From positions 1,769,001-1,833,000 of the forward strand of contig NC_132977.1 of NCBI RefSeq assembly GCF_047496725.1: DNA of 64,000 bases, read 5' to 3'. The position numbers and the translations under genes are program-made. Positions within the stretch are counted from its first letter, which is position 1. Every line of letters begins with the position of its first letter. This DNA comes from Anoplolepis gracilipes (Eukaryota > Arthropoda > Insecta > Hymenoptera > Formicidae). This document shows positions 50,162 to 62,300 of the stretch, piece after piece. A model generated the notes under the pieces. That model saw nothing but the letters and a program-made list of their open reading frames with translations, had not been told where the DNA came from and did no database searches.

Positions 50162-51612
50162 AAGTGAACCGAGCAGGCCGCATAAAACCCTGCGGGGTTA
50201 ATGCACTGCTATAAATATAACGCCGTTGAGCCGTGCTTTGCGCGAAATTAATTACGTAACGTATTTACGCCGATGCTGTGCCGTTAGGTGTGATCGAAGA
50301 CTCCGTGCAGCGAAAATGAGACGAGTGCGCGCCGCACGAAGATAATGAATTATCAGCCGCCTGGTTGCTCGCGTGCGATAGCGCCACACTCAGCAAATTG
50401 CACGCGTTATCTTATTCTCCTTTATGACGCACCCTTTAGGTTTTTTTCACGTTTGTAATCTGTGAACTTTTTCAAATCACAATTTACAAATTTGTAATTT
50501 GTAAATTTTACTCGATGCGATGATGAAATTATAAAATTATATTTGGGTACAATATAATAGTTGATAATAATTTATATAAGGTTGCATTTATTTATATTAT
50601 GTTGTTTCTATTATAATTGATTAAAGACATTTTCTTAAAAAGAAGAAGAGTATGTTACAAATAATTCTATTACAAAGTTACAGTCTTGCAATTTGCAATA
50701 TTATGTAGAAATTTTTTTTAATTTTATAAAACTTTTAATTTTAATTTTCAAATTTATTTTCCAACCTATTTCAACCGAAAACTGAGCTTCTACAATTATT
50801 TTGGTTAATTTAATTATAAAGGTAGAAAAGATATAATATCGATTTAATACTAGAGTTGATCAAGAGAACAAATCAATCTCTAAGTAAACGTGTTACATCA
50901 ACGCGTATGTTTTAACGTTTCTTTTATGAATTCCTTCTTAATTGAACACGAGAACGACTGGCCCACCGTAAATTCCTCTCCAAAAATTTCTCCTAACCTT
51001 CGACCTACCCTATACCGTAAAGCGGCATATTCAAAAGTGAACGGCAAACTAATCCCTTTAATCAAATGATAAATTATAATGGAAGACACATCTCTTACAT
51101 GTATACATACCTACATGTAAATTGCGTGTCGAATAGAAACGAGGACATTCCGGTCAAGTTTCATTACAGAGCCAAACTGCTGACTTGAAACAGTTTAACG
51201 AACATCAATAGACGACTTTGACTGCGCGACGCATAGTGATCGATAGCCGAGCTAATAGATCGGTTTGATCGATAGATCAGCCACTTGCGTTTTAGGAAGA
51301 AAAAAGATTCGTCCGTCACGAATGTCGGTCGACTAATTACGCGAAGAACAAAACGCTATATATTCTGCGTTCGCGTGTGTATTATTTTTAATTTTCATAT
51401 CCATTTCTCGGAGACTACTTTCGAATCTATGACGATACCTAACCCATATTTAGGTCAAGAAATGTTCAAAGCGTCGATTATTTTAACTACTTAGCTAGAT
51501 ATTCAATCAGATATATTATACCTTGTAGAACTTTCCTCATTTGCCATTTCGCTATATAGTTACAATGTGAAATTTACTTGCGACAACTTTATTAGACGGA
51601 TAGAGAGAGATT

Positions 51613-51621
<9 letters not shown>

Positions 51622-51651
<30 letters not shown>
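51622..51651. repeat. (GA)n microsatellite
   Basis: About 15 GA units, preceded by shorter imperfect GA runs from 51602. Confidence 0.95.
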
Positions 51652-51656
<5 letters not shown>

Positions 51657-54600
51657 TGTACAACATTTGAGATTGTGCGTTTTAGATTATGATGCTGGAA
51701 CGCGTTCGTTGGAGGAGAGAAGAGTCGCGCGGCTTCTCTCTCCCGTTAAAGGTCGCGCTTCCTGCGAGTGCCGTTCGGACACGTTATAAGTATTTTAGCA
51801 CGCCGTTTGTGGTTTCTACGGGCACGGCTTACTTACGACCGCGGCGATCTCGCCTATTGACGGTTGATTAGTTTATGGTGATAAGACTTCACAGTCAGGA
51901 GAGGCGCTCCGCGCAACGGGACCTCGGCTGTGAGACAAACGGCGCGATTGCATAGCCGAGTGTATAGATAGTCCGGGTGAGCGATGTGTAACGAAGTAGC
52001 CAAGTATGCATCAATCTTGACGGCATCGGCGCGATATCTCTCGCGTCGGAAAGTCAGTCTCTTCTGGGGTAATCTTCGTCGTTAGATAATCGGACATCGA
52101 TTCGTTGTACGGCAGAACGGAGCGATAAATCTTGAGGGCACCGTTACACGTGATGCGTACCTGGATCTGGAAATCGCATATTCATATCCCAATGGCCGGT
52201 GTCATATCGTTAAACCGCTGCGAGACCAGCCGTTGGCTGAAGGAAGGAGAAAGAGAGAAGAGGAAAAGAAAACAGTGTGCGGCCGATCTCGCGGGAAAAG
52301 TTAGCCGTATCGGCCGGCCGGTATTAGCGTCAACCACGACTGTGTCGGTGGTGAATGCGAAATTTCAATTGTTAATCAGACCACGCCAGCGGGCAGCCTT
52401 TGTCGCCCCTGAAAATCACCGCAGGGTTTCGCGGCTCGCGCCAATTTCGCCTTTCATCGTGATTGCTTCCTTGTACGGCGCCGACTACCATAAGTGCCGG
52501 TGCCCATGCGGTGAAACTCAAATTAAAATCCCCGCCGATGTCAGGCGATAATGATAACGAACCACGTCGGAGGTGTTAATAGCCTGACAGGCGTGGATCA
52601 TCGATTTCGCAGTGACAGAAGCTCCATCGACTATTTGCGGAAGGAGGCTTGTCGTTAATCAGATTCCTTTCATCTCACGCGCGTTAGCCACAACCTTAAG
52701 ACGTTTAGAGATTAAAGGCGTTTGTACTAGTCCAGCCGTCGCATAATGTGTCATTCTCTTCCTATATTAGCTAAAAAAAAAAAAAAGAAAAATTATTTTC
52801 TCTATTCATTTGATATAAAACACAAAATTTGTTCGCACTTCATGAAATGATAATTGATAATTTTGTATATAAATAATGGATTTTTAACATGTTGATAATT
52901 TTTAACACAAAAAGTCATTAAAATTTCTTAAACAAAAACTCGACAACTTTATCTTTGCTTGAAACTGACGGATGATAAAAATACTTGTACTTGGAGTTGA
53001 TCGCGAATAAAGTTAAATATCCTAAACGCAATTAAGTAGAAAGCGAATGCAAATGAATGTACAATTGTGTTGTCTCTAAGAAAAGAGCCGCTGGCGCAAT
53101 TTCTCGGCACAACCGATCATGCACATTCTTCATGATCGCGCGGTAAATGTACTTTACCATACTTTCCATAGAACTTTTGGTCGCCACGGCGCCACGAACG
53201 CGAACAAGGTACACGAATATGCCGTGTATAAGCGAATTCACATAATCCACTCGCGGCACGGCGGTGTTGGTTCGTGCCAAAATAAATCAGCGGTTCGGCG
53301 TATGAAAAATAGCCCCGCGGCGTCGTAGGTGTATATATTCGGGTCGCGAGGGCGAACGATCCTAACAAATTGGTCCCGAAGCAAATGAGCCCCACGATGT
53401 CGATTTATTATTATCTATTTACGATGCGCCTTAAATCACGCGTACCCGAGAGCCGTCGGCATCTCGCCGGGGAAATCGTGAAGAGAGCCGGAGAGAACAA
53501 CAAGAAGCAGATAGTAGTATCCGAGGCGCATTACGAACCATTTAACCACCCGATGGGCACCTCGTAACTTTGAATAAAGTGTAGTAATATGTGTCAAGTG
53601 TTATTCCTTCATCTCTGGCATAGAACATGTAATTTTCTGCTACAGTAAACACCCATTCGCGTTCTCTTTACGTAAATCGTGTCTTACTCGATATTAACAT
53701 TTTTTTTTAGATATTGATACAGAGTTTTCGCAATTTTCGCAATTTTAAATTTCCTTTCTCCTATAAAGAAAATGAAAGATTGAATAAAATGTTCAAGTTT
53801 TCAAAAAAAATATATGTCACATTCGACAAAATATTCCGTTATAATCCAAGAATTTGATTTATATTTGATCAATTTCAAAAATGAGAAAAAGAAAAATATT
53901 TTTTAAAAGTATACATTTTTGATTATTCACTAAAACGACAGATTTAAACGGATATTATAGTTTACATTCGCCAACGAGCGATCGATAAAAATGCAAGGAA
54001 ATCGGTAGACCCCAATTGTTCGTGATCTCGAGTAGTTTGATGGCGTAAGTAGTTTGGACCTTAGCGAGCCTCGGCGGGCGGCGAGGGATCGGTATACCTA
54101 TCGGTGACGTATTGACAGACGTGAATAAATGACACGGCGCAGCTGGGGGGTGCCCGTGGCGAACCTCGACTAACAAAGCAGAGAAGACCTGGCTGTATAT
54201 CGCGGGACCCCGGCCACGGGACATTATCATATTATGCTCGTTTGTAACTACAAATTGAGTTACCCCCGCGCAAACCCCGCGGCAGTTCGCCGAGATCTCT
54301 CGTGTGGACCACTCTTATTGTCAGATACGCATCTCGAAGAAGGTCGGCGAACGTCAATCCGCGAACGATACCTTCCTCATCCGATGGATCCTCGACACGC
54401 GTTGGAAACAGGTCGACACGATCGCCGGCGGGTGGTCGGTAGATTCCCAAATAGCCTCTTCTCGGCAAAGTAAGGTTCTTTAACGTTTACGTGAAACTCT
54501 TCAATACGATATTCTCTGACATAATTGGAATGGAGATTTTTAACGCAAATGGAAATGGAACGTATGATTAATTTCTCGCATAGTCGATAGCTTAACGATT

Positions 54601-57106
54601 TTCGAATTATCATTTTAAAGACTAATCGCATTTAATAAGCTGAATTTTTTTATGTAATTACAATATCTTACAACGTCAACCTAATCATACAACCTAATCA
54701 TACACGTATGTCTGTCACAATCTATATTTAATCTGAATCTCGGGTGTCAGATCTCTCACTGATTAAATAATACGAGCTAGACAGACACGTTTAGTGCTAG
54801 ATGTAGATTACGAATATATGCATCATAATGCCCACACTTCCGAAGGGTATTCGAGAATGAATAATATAATACTTCCGCGTTCAAAGAAACTTAGCATGTC
54901 TCGGTATAACAAAATTGGAGTTATACTATTTCAAATTTATGTGCGCGATACGTGACGCGCGGTCAATAGCGCAGCGTTACATTAAGGCGTTATTATGTAA
55001 CATGTACATGTCGGTTTTGCCTGGTTCCTGTACGTCTAAGAAATTACGAAACCACCTTAATAAGCTCGCGAATAAATAATAATAAAAACCAGCGCACACA
55101 AAAACGTGGAGTCTCACGGGGAGGCGTTAAATCCGGCTCGTTCCTGGCAGATGAGTAATCCTTGATTTGACGGGACAGCCGTGAAGAAACTGTTATACAT
55201 TGTTCCTTGATCACGACTGTAAGTTGTGTGGGCGATTCCCGCTGTTAGGCTTATATACCCAGACATACACGGTGTCTCGTTATGTTTACGACTCGGTGGG
55301 TCACTTTAATTTCACGAAATTTTCATTCTGCCGAATTTATTTTACTGTCCGTCGAACTACTTGTTCTCGCTTTGTTAAAAGAAAATTTATATATTCGGGA
55401 AAACACCTCCAGAAAAATACTTAATGTGTTGCTCATTTATTTTCTTTTTATCGATGTTTCAACAGAGTGTCCAAAGAAAAACCTTGAAAGGTTTTTTTTT
55501 TTTCTTTTTCTTTGACAATAACCATTAAAAATGGACATGTGTAACATAGTGTTTTACCGCCAGTATTTTTTAACACATAAATTAGACTCATTGATGATCC
55601 GTTACGCTCGATTGCACAACTTTTATTTTTATTGCTCCTTGCACATTTAGTTGCAGCAAATCTTGTAAAATAATACCATAAATTATATATCATTAATACC
55701 ATAAACCATAAGCTATATATCATTTATGATGTACAGACATAATATATGGACATATATATTACATATATATTTGCAACTTTGAAACTAGAAATACGTTTAA
55801 AACTGTACAAGATTTTTTTTAACAATCTGAATTTTTATACATATAAGCAATGATATATAAACGATTAATGGCTACACTGAAGATGCAACGAAAATATAAT
55901 ATCTCCAGGACAGTCATTTACTGGGTAAACAACAATCACGCAAAACAACAGCCGCGACAGCAAATTGCTCGCGATACATCACGACACTCCTCTGTTATTT
56001 CCGATATCATCCAAGCGCGATGTCTCGCATCGAATTAGCATAAATCGTCGTAGGAGGACAATAAAGAGAAAGGGAGAGCATGGCACGAGCGAAAAGAGTC
56101 GCGCCGGGTGCATTCACTGTTGCGATTGTACAATACATGCACTGCATTTGTGAATACTGCGCATCTGTATGCGATTGCGCAAGGGAAGCGGCGCGGCGGT
56201 AGCTTCCTCCACTCGGTGGTGGTACGTACACTCGTTTCCGTTGGCCATTTAGGGCCGGCGGGGGTTGACGGAGGTCGTGTTCCAATTACTCAACTCGAGA
56301 GCACCCACCTTCGTCTCCACCTCCACTCGCACCACCTTTATTCGACGTCGTCTCTCTATACCTTTGCGTTTGCGAGGATGCAACACAACCGCCAGAGAAA
56401 CGACAATCGACCGGTGGGAGGACAAACGATCGTTTACCTACGTGCGCGTCGACTCGGATTCGCTCATATTACGTTATATTTCGCCACCGCTTATACTTAT
56501 CCTATTCGTACGCAGCGATACCATAGATAATGCGATATCATATCCACGCTTTTGCTCGAGCGTACTTGTCAATTAAAAGGATTTAAATTGCTCGACGTGT
56601 TTTGGATCTCTTGCACAAGGCATTTCGCACGGTCCGAGAAAGTGTGTGACTAACGTAAATAATTAAACAATTCATAAAATTTATTATTCTTTACATACAA
56701 CACACATTACATATGAGCGACCGAGCAATTTAATTAAAAGCTGTCAATTACTTTGGTAACAAGGCAAAAATGAAATTTTTGTAAATGTTGTTTAAAGTTA
56801 CGCAATTGAAAAAGAGATTTATTAAATATTTTCCTTTCATTATTATTATATGCGCACCGCAATGTTTTATTGAGTGTGATTAATCAGTTGTCTGTCAAAC
56901 CAAAGTCGCGCATACGTGAAACATTTAATGAATTCTAATGTCCCGTCTCGAAGCGCACGTCGAGAAATAATTAAAATCATCACACCTACGTGCAGTCCGC
57001 CTCGGGGAACTTACATAAATAGCACGCGCGCGTCCAAAGCCTGAAGCGTGATTCACACGCGCGCCCTTTCGCTCGTCACCCATCAATTAAGAGATCGAGC
57101 GCACGT

Positions 57107-57210
57107 TCGCGTCCGCGTCCGCGTCCCCGTCCCCGTCCCCGTCCCCGTCCCCGTCCCCGTCCCCGTCCCCGTCCCCGTCCCCGTCCCCGTCCCTGTCCCC
57201 GTCACCGTCC
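57107..57210. repeat. Hexanucleotide array (GCGTCC)3 then (CCCCGT)n; minus strand (GGGGAC)n
   Basis: Three GCGTCC units pass into eleven perfect CCCCGT units (57125-57190), one CCCTGT variant and a final CCCC. On the minus strand this gives at least twelve G4 tracts separated by two-base loops, a very strong G-quadruplex motif. In frame it reads Pro-Val repeats inside a 159-codon ORF (57048-57527). That ORF has no other coding evidence. Confidence 0.95.
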
Positions 57211-57822
57211 GCTCGATGCATCTCGTCGCGTCGCGTCGCGTCGGACGAAAGTGCCGCGCAGGAAGTATTACTTACACGTTCGAGAGGGGGCGGCCAGCAG
57301 CCGCTTTGGGGATAGTCGGAAACTTACGAGCTGGTTCTCGCCTTCTTCATCGCCGACGCCCGCGCACGATACGATCGACCGCGTCGCCGATACCGATCGT
57401 GTTACACGCGCGTCCGCTCGCGCTTAATTTACTTACTCGCTTACGCGAGTCCCGCTTCCAGCTCGCCGAAAGATATATGCGTGACCGAGCCGGACTTCGG
57501 GTAATTATCCGCGCGGATTTCAACTAACTTATCACGTATCTGTGCGTTTCTCCACACCCACGCGTCACACGCGCACACGCGCGCTTGTTCTAATTTTGTT
57601 GCCGCAACTTGACCACGAGATCCAGCGGTGTGTTGTTGCGCCATTAGACAGTCGCGCGATATCGGGAACCGAAGACACGCCGGAGTCTGGAGTTAGTCAT
57701 TCGTGTGTTGAGCGTGAGAGAATCGACGTGGACTCGCCGGTCGTCGTAGATCCTCGTGTATGAATCATCCGACTGCGCCCCGCTCCAACTTCCGGCGTCA
57801 ATCCTCGTGATTGCGCGAGAAA

Positions 57823-57824
<2 letters not shown>

Positions 57825-57872
<48 letters not shown>
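57825..57872. repeat. (ATT)n trinucleotide microsatellite
   Basis: About 16 uninterrupted ATT units. Confidence 0.97.
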
Positions 57873-59040
57873 GAGTGATTATTGAAGACCTAGGATCTAG
57901 AGCAAGCTTTCTAAGGACAGATAATAGCAGAGAGATGCAATTACAAACTTAAAGATTGATGACTTAAACTATAATAGGTACAATTACAGATGTTTAAAGA
58001 CTAATGATATCGTGCGCGGGAACTCATTAAAGAAGGATGAAGGAAGAATAAACTCGAGTAGTATTGATTATAGAATTGATGGTTGAAATAGTATTCGGTA
58101 GTAAAAAGAGTTCGATTGCTATTAAGATGACTATACGATGGTATCGTACGTTATAAACAGTCTGCGGAAGTTTGTCCGAGGTTTCGCGATAAATCTTCCC
58201 AGGCCGAGTACTGAAACGCATTCTATCGGTAATCAAACCAACGCATCTCATGCATCGCGTATCAATCTTCTATATATTGCAGCTCGTATTACTACTGATG
58301 ATACTTTGTCATAACTCTTATGATGAATGGGCCCGATAGATGCGAAACAATCCAGACCTAGATGCAACTATGTTTACTGCCATCACTTAGAGGAGAAAAA
58401 GGTTGGCGCGCGGTAAGATTGTACTTGGCACGAAACATATATTGTATATATATATATATATATACACGCTTGCATACAGATATATAATATGCACGTATAG
58501 ATATAGTACCTCCTCGCCAGAAGCAGTTACACTGATTGCCGTGTTTTCAAACTCGAAAGAACTCCTCCCGGTCCCGTCCGTGGGAACCCACTGAGCCCGC
58601 AGACGTACGTACGTACGAGTGTGGTCAACCATGGAAGGAAGAGCAGGACGAGAACAAGGGGGAGAGGAGAAGCGGAGGTAGAGCCGAGGGGGAAAAGGGA
58701 GCGAGAGACGGCAGCGAGTGAGAAAGGGAGTCACTCCGGGCAGCTCATCACTCGCGAATTAACCCGCCGCTTCCAGTACCACCTCTTCCACTTGCAGCAT
58801 CAAGCACAACCGATTCGATCTCTGATGAGAATTTACGAGCATCCAGCGTAGCTCTAAACGGTAACGAATTAACGGATCATATAGGTTCGTCCGACGATTC
58901 CGAATAATCAGAATAATCGGTGGCCGATAACGGGCAATTCGCTCCTACCGTTTCTCAATTTGAATTTTTCATGACGAAACAACTACAAGATAATACTTGG
59001 CGCATCAGAAAAGATAATTGCAGCGTTTCTGTAATGACAG

Positions 59041-59094
59041 ATGAAATTAAAGGCTCGAAAAATTTGCATTTCACGAAAAGCACGCGTCTCTAAG
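59041..59094 (+). CDS. Doubtful 18-codon exon starting with ATG
   Basis: The acceptor-like ctgtaatgacag is followed by ATG and 18 open codons (MKLKARKICISRKARVSK) to donor TCTAAG|GTAAAT, phase 0 at both ends. The peptide is short and basic with no family resemblance. Sites of this quality arise often by chance. Confidence 0.12.
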
Positions 59095-59302
59095 GTAAAT
59101 ATTTTCGCACGTGTTATACTCGATAAAAGCATGAAAATAAATTGATTGAAAATTTTAATTGATATAATGTTGCTTACGATGCGGATAAAAAAAAAAGATA
59201 AAAGGTCATTGTTATATTCATATCGGTTGTCAAACTTGACGCGAGACCATAGATTTTTCCATAGATTGGTGCGGTATCTCCGCGCATATATATATTATAC
59301 AT

Positions 59303-59310
<8 letters not shown>

Positions 59311-59351
<41 letters not shown>
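59311..59351. repeat. (AT)n microsatellite
   Basis: About 20 AT units preceded by a short (AC)n run; a smaller (AT)10 lies at 58445-58464. Confidence 0.95.
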
Positions 59352-59356
<5 letters not shown>

Positions 59357-62300
59357 TATATACGCTGTGGCGTTATCGTTTTGAATAGTCCTTAGCATTT
59401 TATCTAAAGATCCTATTGTCTCGCATCTTCGCCAAAAACACGTCGCGTATACGCATCGGCATAATTTTTCAATTTGCTGGATCCGCCCCGAGATTTCTAT
59501 CTACTCTCCTCGAGTCCTCGCCGGGGTTGCTCCCTCGTGGTGCTGGCGGGTGTCTACGGCGAGGGACGCGATAGAGGCCATATGAAAGAGAGAGAGAGAG
59601 AGAGAAAAAAAGATGTGAAGAGAATGAGGAAGAGGAAGAAGGATAGGTGTAGGGAAGGTGGTCAGTTTCTTCGTACGTGACCTTTCGCACGAAAGGACAG
59701 GAGTCCCCCTCGCGAGGCACTACACTTGCGCCATAACTTTCCGTGCACGTACTCGTATTGGTTCCCTTCCGATATGCCCGTGGAATCTTAAAATTCTCTC
59801 GACCATGATCCTTTCCATGAAACTCTCGGCAAAACCTAAAGCGCGCGATTAGTCTAACTGCATTCGGATGATCGACGACGTTAATTAATATCGACGCGAT
59901 ATCCATAAAACGTGGCTAACAACCTGGGATGACAACCATATAAACGATAAGTCACAAATAATAATTATCATTAATACGAGTATGAGGCAACGAGCGGAAA
60001 GAAGCCGGGCATTAATAAGAGCCGTTCAACCGCACGCGACTCTTAGCACGAGAGAAGTTACAAGTTTTCTCTCTCTTGGACGATCGCCTCGAACCGTGCT
60101 TGAACCACATCGGTTTTCTCGTGACCCCACATCGAGGGTTCGAGAAAGGTTTCCCTGCTCTTATCCGTTATTCCATTTTATATGGCGGTCGTCGCGTCCT
60201 GTCGCCAGCTACGAGCAAAATGCGCGCGCGATTGTCGCCCGACCATTATACGACACGGCCGTCGTTCCTCTGCGATTCTTCGCGGAAAGAGTACGATTTT
60301 CGTCGTCCTCTCGATCTCCGAGTTCCTCTCTTCCGTCCTATACGCGTTTTCGCTCTCTCTTTCTCTCTCCTTCTCCTTCTCGTTTTTTCCATGTGTATCC
60401 TCCGGGCGAGATCCTCCACCCATCCTGAGAACCGGCGCGGTGCGAAAGACTGCGGTGCTCAAAATCGATAAAGTACCTCGAGAGAGATTTTGAAAACGCG
60501 AAAGATGATCCTTTTCGCGAATTCGATGATGCATGACTTTTGAAAGATGGAAATTCAGCAATTTTACTCTCGATAAAAAAGTTTTACACTTTTTTTGGAA
60601 CAATGTTGCGATCCGCGAGCGGGAAGACCCGACGTTGAGAACCACCTTGGTGTGTCTGCGACCTATGACCCTTCGCCCACACGAGGACGCCATGCACCGC
60701 AACGCGATGCAACGCGATGCAACGCAGGCCAGGGGCTAGTGGGAGGGCGGCTGCTCGTAGGGCCCGGCAACGGAGCCCGCGGGGACCCGGGGGTGCCCTC
60801 GGTCACCGAGCCCACCGAGCCCACCGAGCCCGTACAGGCAAGCCGATCGCGCGCACATCGCCTCGCGCAACCTGCAAACTCGTACCAACGGCAAAAATGC
60901 TCTCCCTCGCGCGAGACACTCCCGCATACGTATCTTTGCCGACAGGCTTTACCCTAAAGCTCGTCTTAGCCATTGCGCCTATATATTATGAGAGAGAATT
61001 TAACTGGACAATATAATCTTCAAACACACGATTGTGCAAGTTAAAGTATACAGTATTATTGCTTGTTTAAAATGTAATTTTTATAACAATTTTATATATA
61101 AACACTGTATTAATCAAAATGCTACACCCATATCTAATCTTATTTTATTATTTAATTATTTAATACAAGAATTTTAAGTCATTAAGATTTATATTCAAAT
61201 TAATAGAGAGAGTATATATTTGTAATGATTTATATGACAATTAATTACATAAAAGTTTTTTATTAGAGTAAATTCGCGAATGAGTGTGTTTTATAAATAT
61301 TTATAAGTATTAAACATTTCTAGTTATCTATTATTTATATAAGTATATAAATATATAATAGTCAATAATGATCAATCAAACGATTTGTGATTCTAAATCA
61401 GATGTTAACAGTATGTTAATTGTATTTATCAATTCAAGGTAATAAATGTTCTAAACGAGCAAATACGTCCACTATGATAGGCTGTTATCGAATGTTCTAT
61501 TCACGTTCTTATGGAACACGAAAATGTTTAATTCTGGACAGTTCCGTCGTGAGTCGATTTAACTCGTCCAACGGGATGAGCATGACAACTTTGACACAAA
61601 AAGGATGATGGAGGACGATATAACTGGAAGTCATAAAACTTGTCACCATGACATTGGACGCAACCGTAATTCGGCGCGTTTTATTACAAATTAATCGGTT
61701 TTTTATGATTATTTCTAACGATAATGAAAACCTGAATCAATGAAGGAATTATTACAAGGTTCTTGTTGCTGTTCGAAGAAATTCATTTCAAAATATTTTA
61801 TAATTCTCATAATTCTTCAAAAAATATACAAGTGTAAAATATTAAAATATTCTTAATTTTAATACAGAAATTTTATAGGTCTTTAAAAAAAAATATTTTA
61901 TTAGAAAACTACTGTTTAGAGATTTACTTTGCTGGGAATTATGGGAGAAAAAAATATATTCAAAAACATACGATAAAAATGTTAAAAGAGAAAATTCTCG
62001 TAAATATATTTTGTATTATCTATTGTAGTTAGTATAATACTGCTTGCGCGAATTGGATGCCGTTTTCTCGTTTCGTCTTTGGGATGCGAAACCTATTGTT
62101 GATCCCCCATGACCAAGATCAACCTGGCCACGACTCGCACTTTCTATTCAGTGGTCGATTGTCGCTCGTGCCGCGTTTTCGCCAGAGTTCTGCAGCAAGC
62201 CAAGCAGAAGCGAGATATCGCGGCGCTTATTAGAGCCTACTTTGGAATCGGATGGTTGATGGCGCATTCACCGCGAAATCGGCCACGAAGCTAATCCGAA

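Larger units (their letters stand above)
45911..57106. other. Noncoding stretch, no gene recognised
   Basis: CpG-rich DNA at 46.0-46.5, 47.25-47.65, 49.3-50.3, 51.7-52.6 and 56.05-56.55 kb alternates with AT-rich DNA. The longest ORFs (140 codons at 56108-56530; 139 codons at 52132-52551) show no recognisable domain. A poly-T run lies at 48034-48054. The hairpin at 49457 and the repeats at 49811, 50113 and 51622 are listed separately. Confidence 0.55.

Noticed and set aside
52132..52551. 139-codon plus-strand ORF
   Set aside because: No recognisable motif. It lies in a CpG-rich patch poor in stops, and its length is within chance expectation for the window.
55478..55499. AAAAACCTT/AAGGTTTTT inverted repeat
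   Set aside because: It lies in an A/T homopolymer-rich context with a two-base loop, so pairing is trivial.
57048..57527. 159-codon ORF with Pro-Val repeats
   Set aside because: The repeat is the CCCCGT microsatellite translated, and the flanks are not protein-like in any way I recognise.
60178..60702. 174-codon minus-strand ORF
   Set aside because: It crosses a CT-rich low-complexity stretch giving a Lys/Glu/Arg run, and overlaps several plus-strand ORFs.
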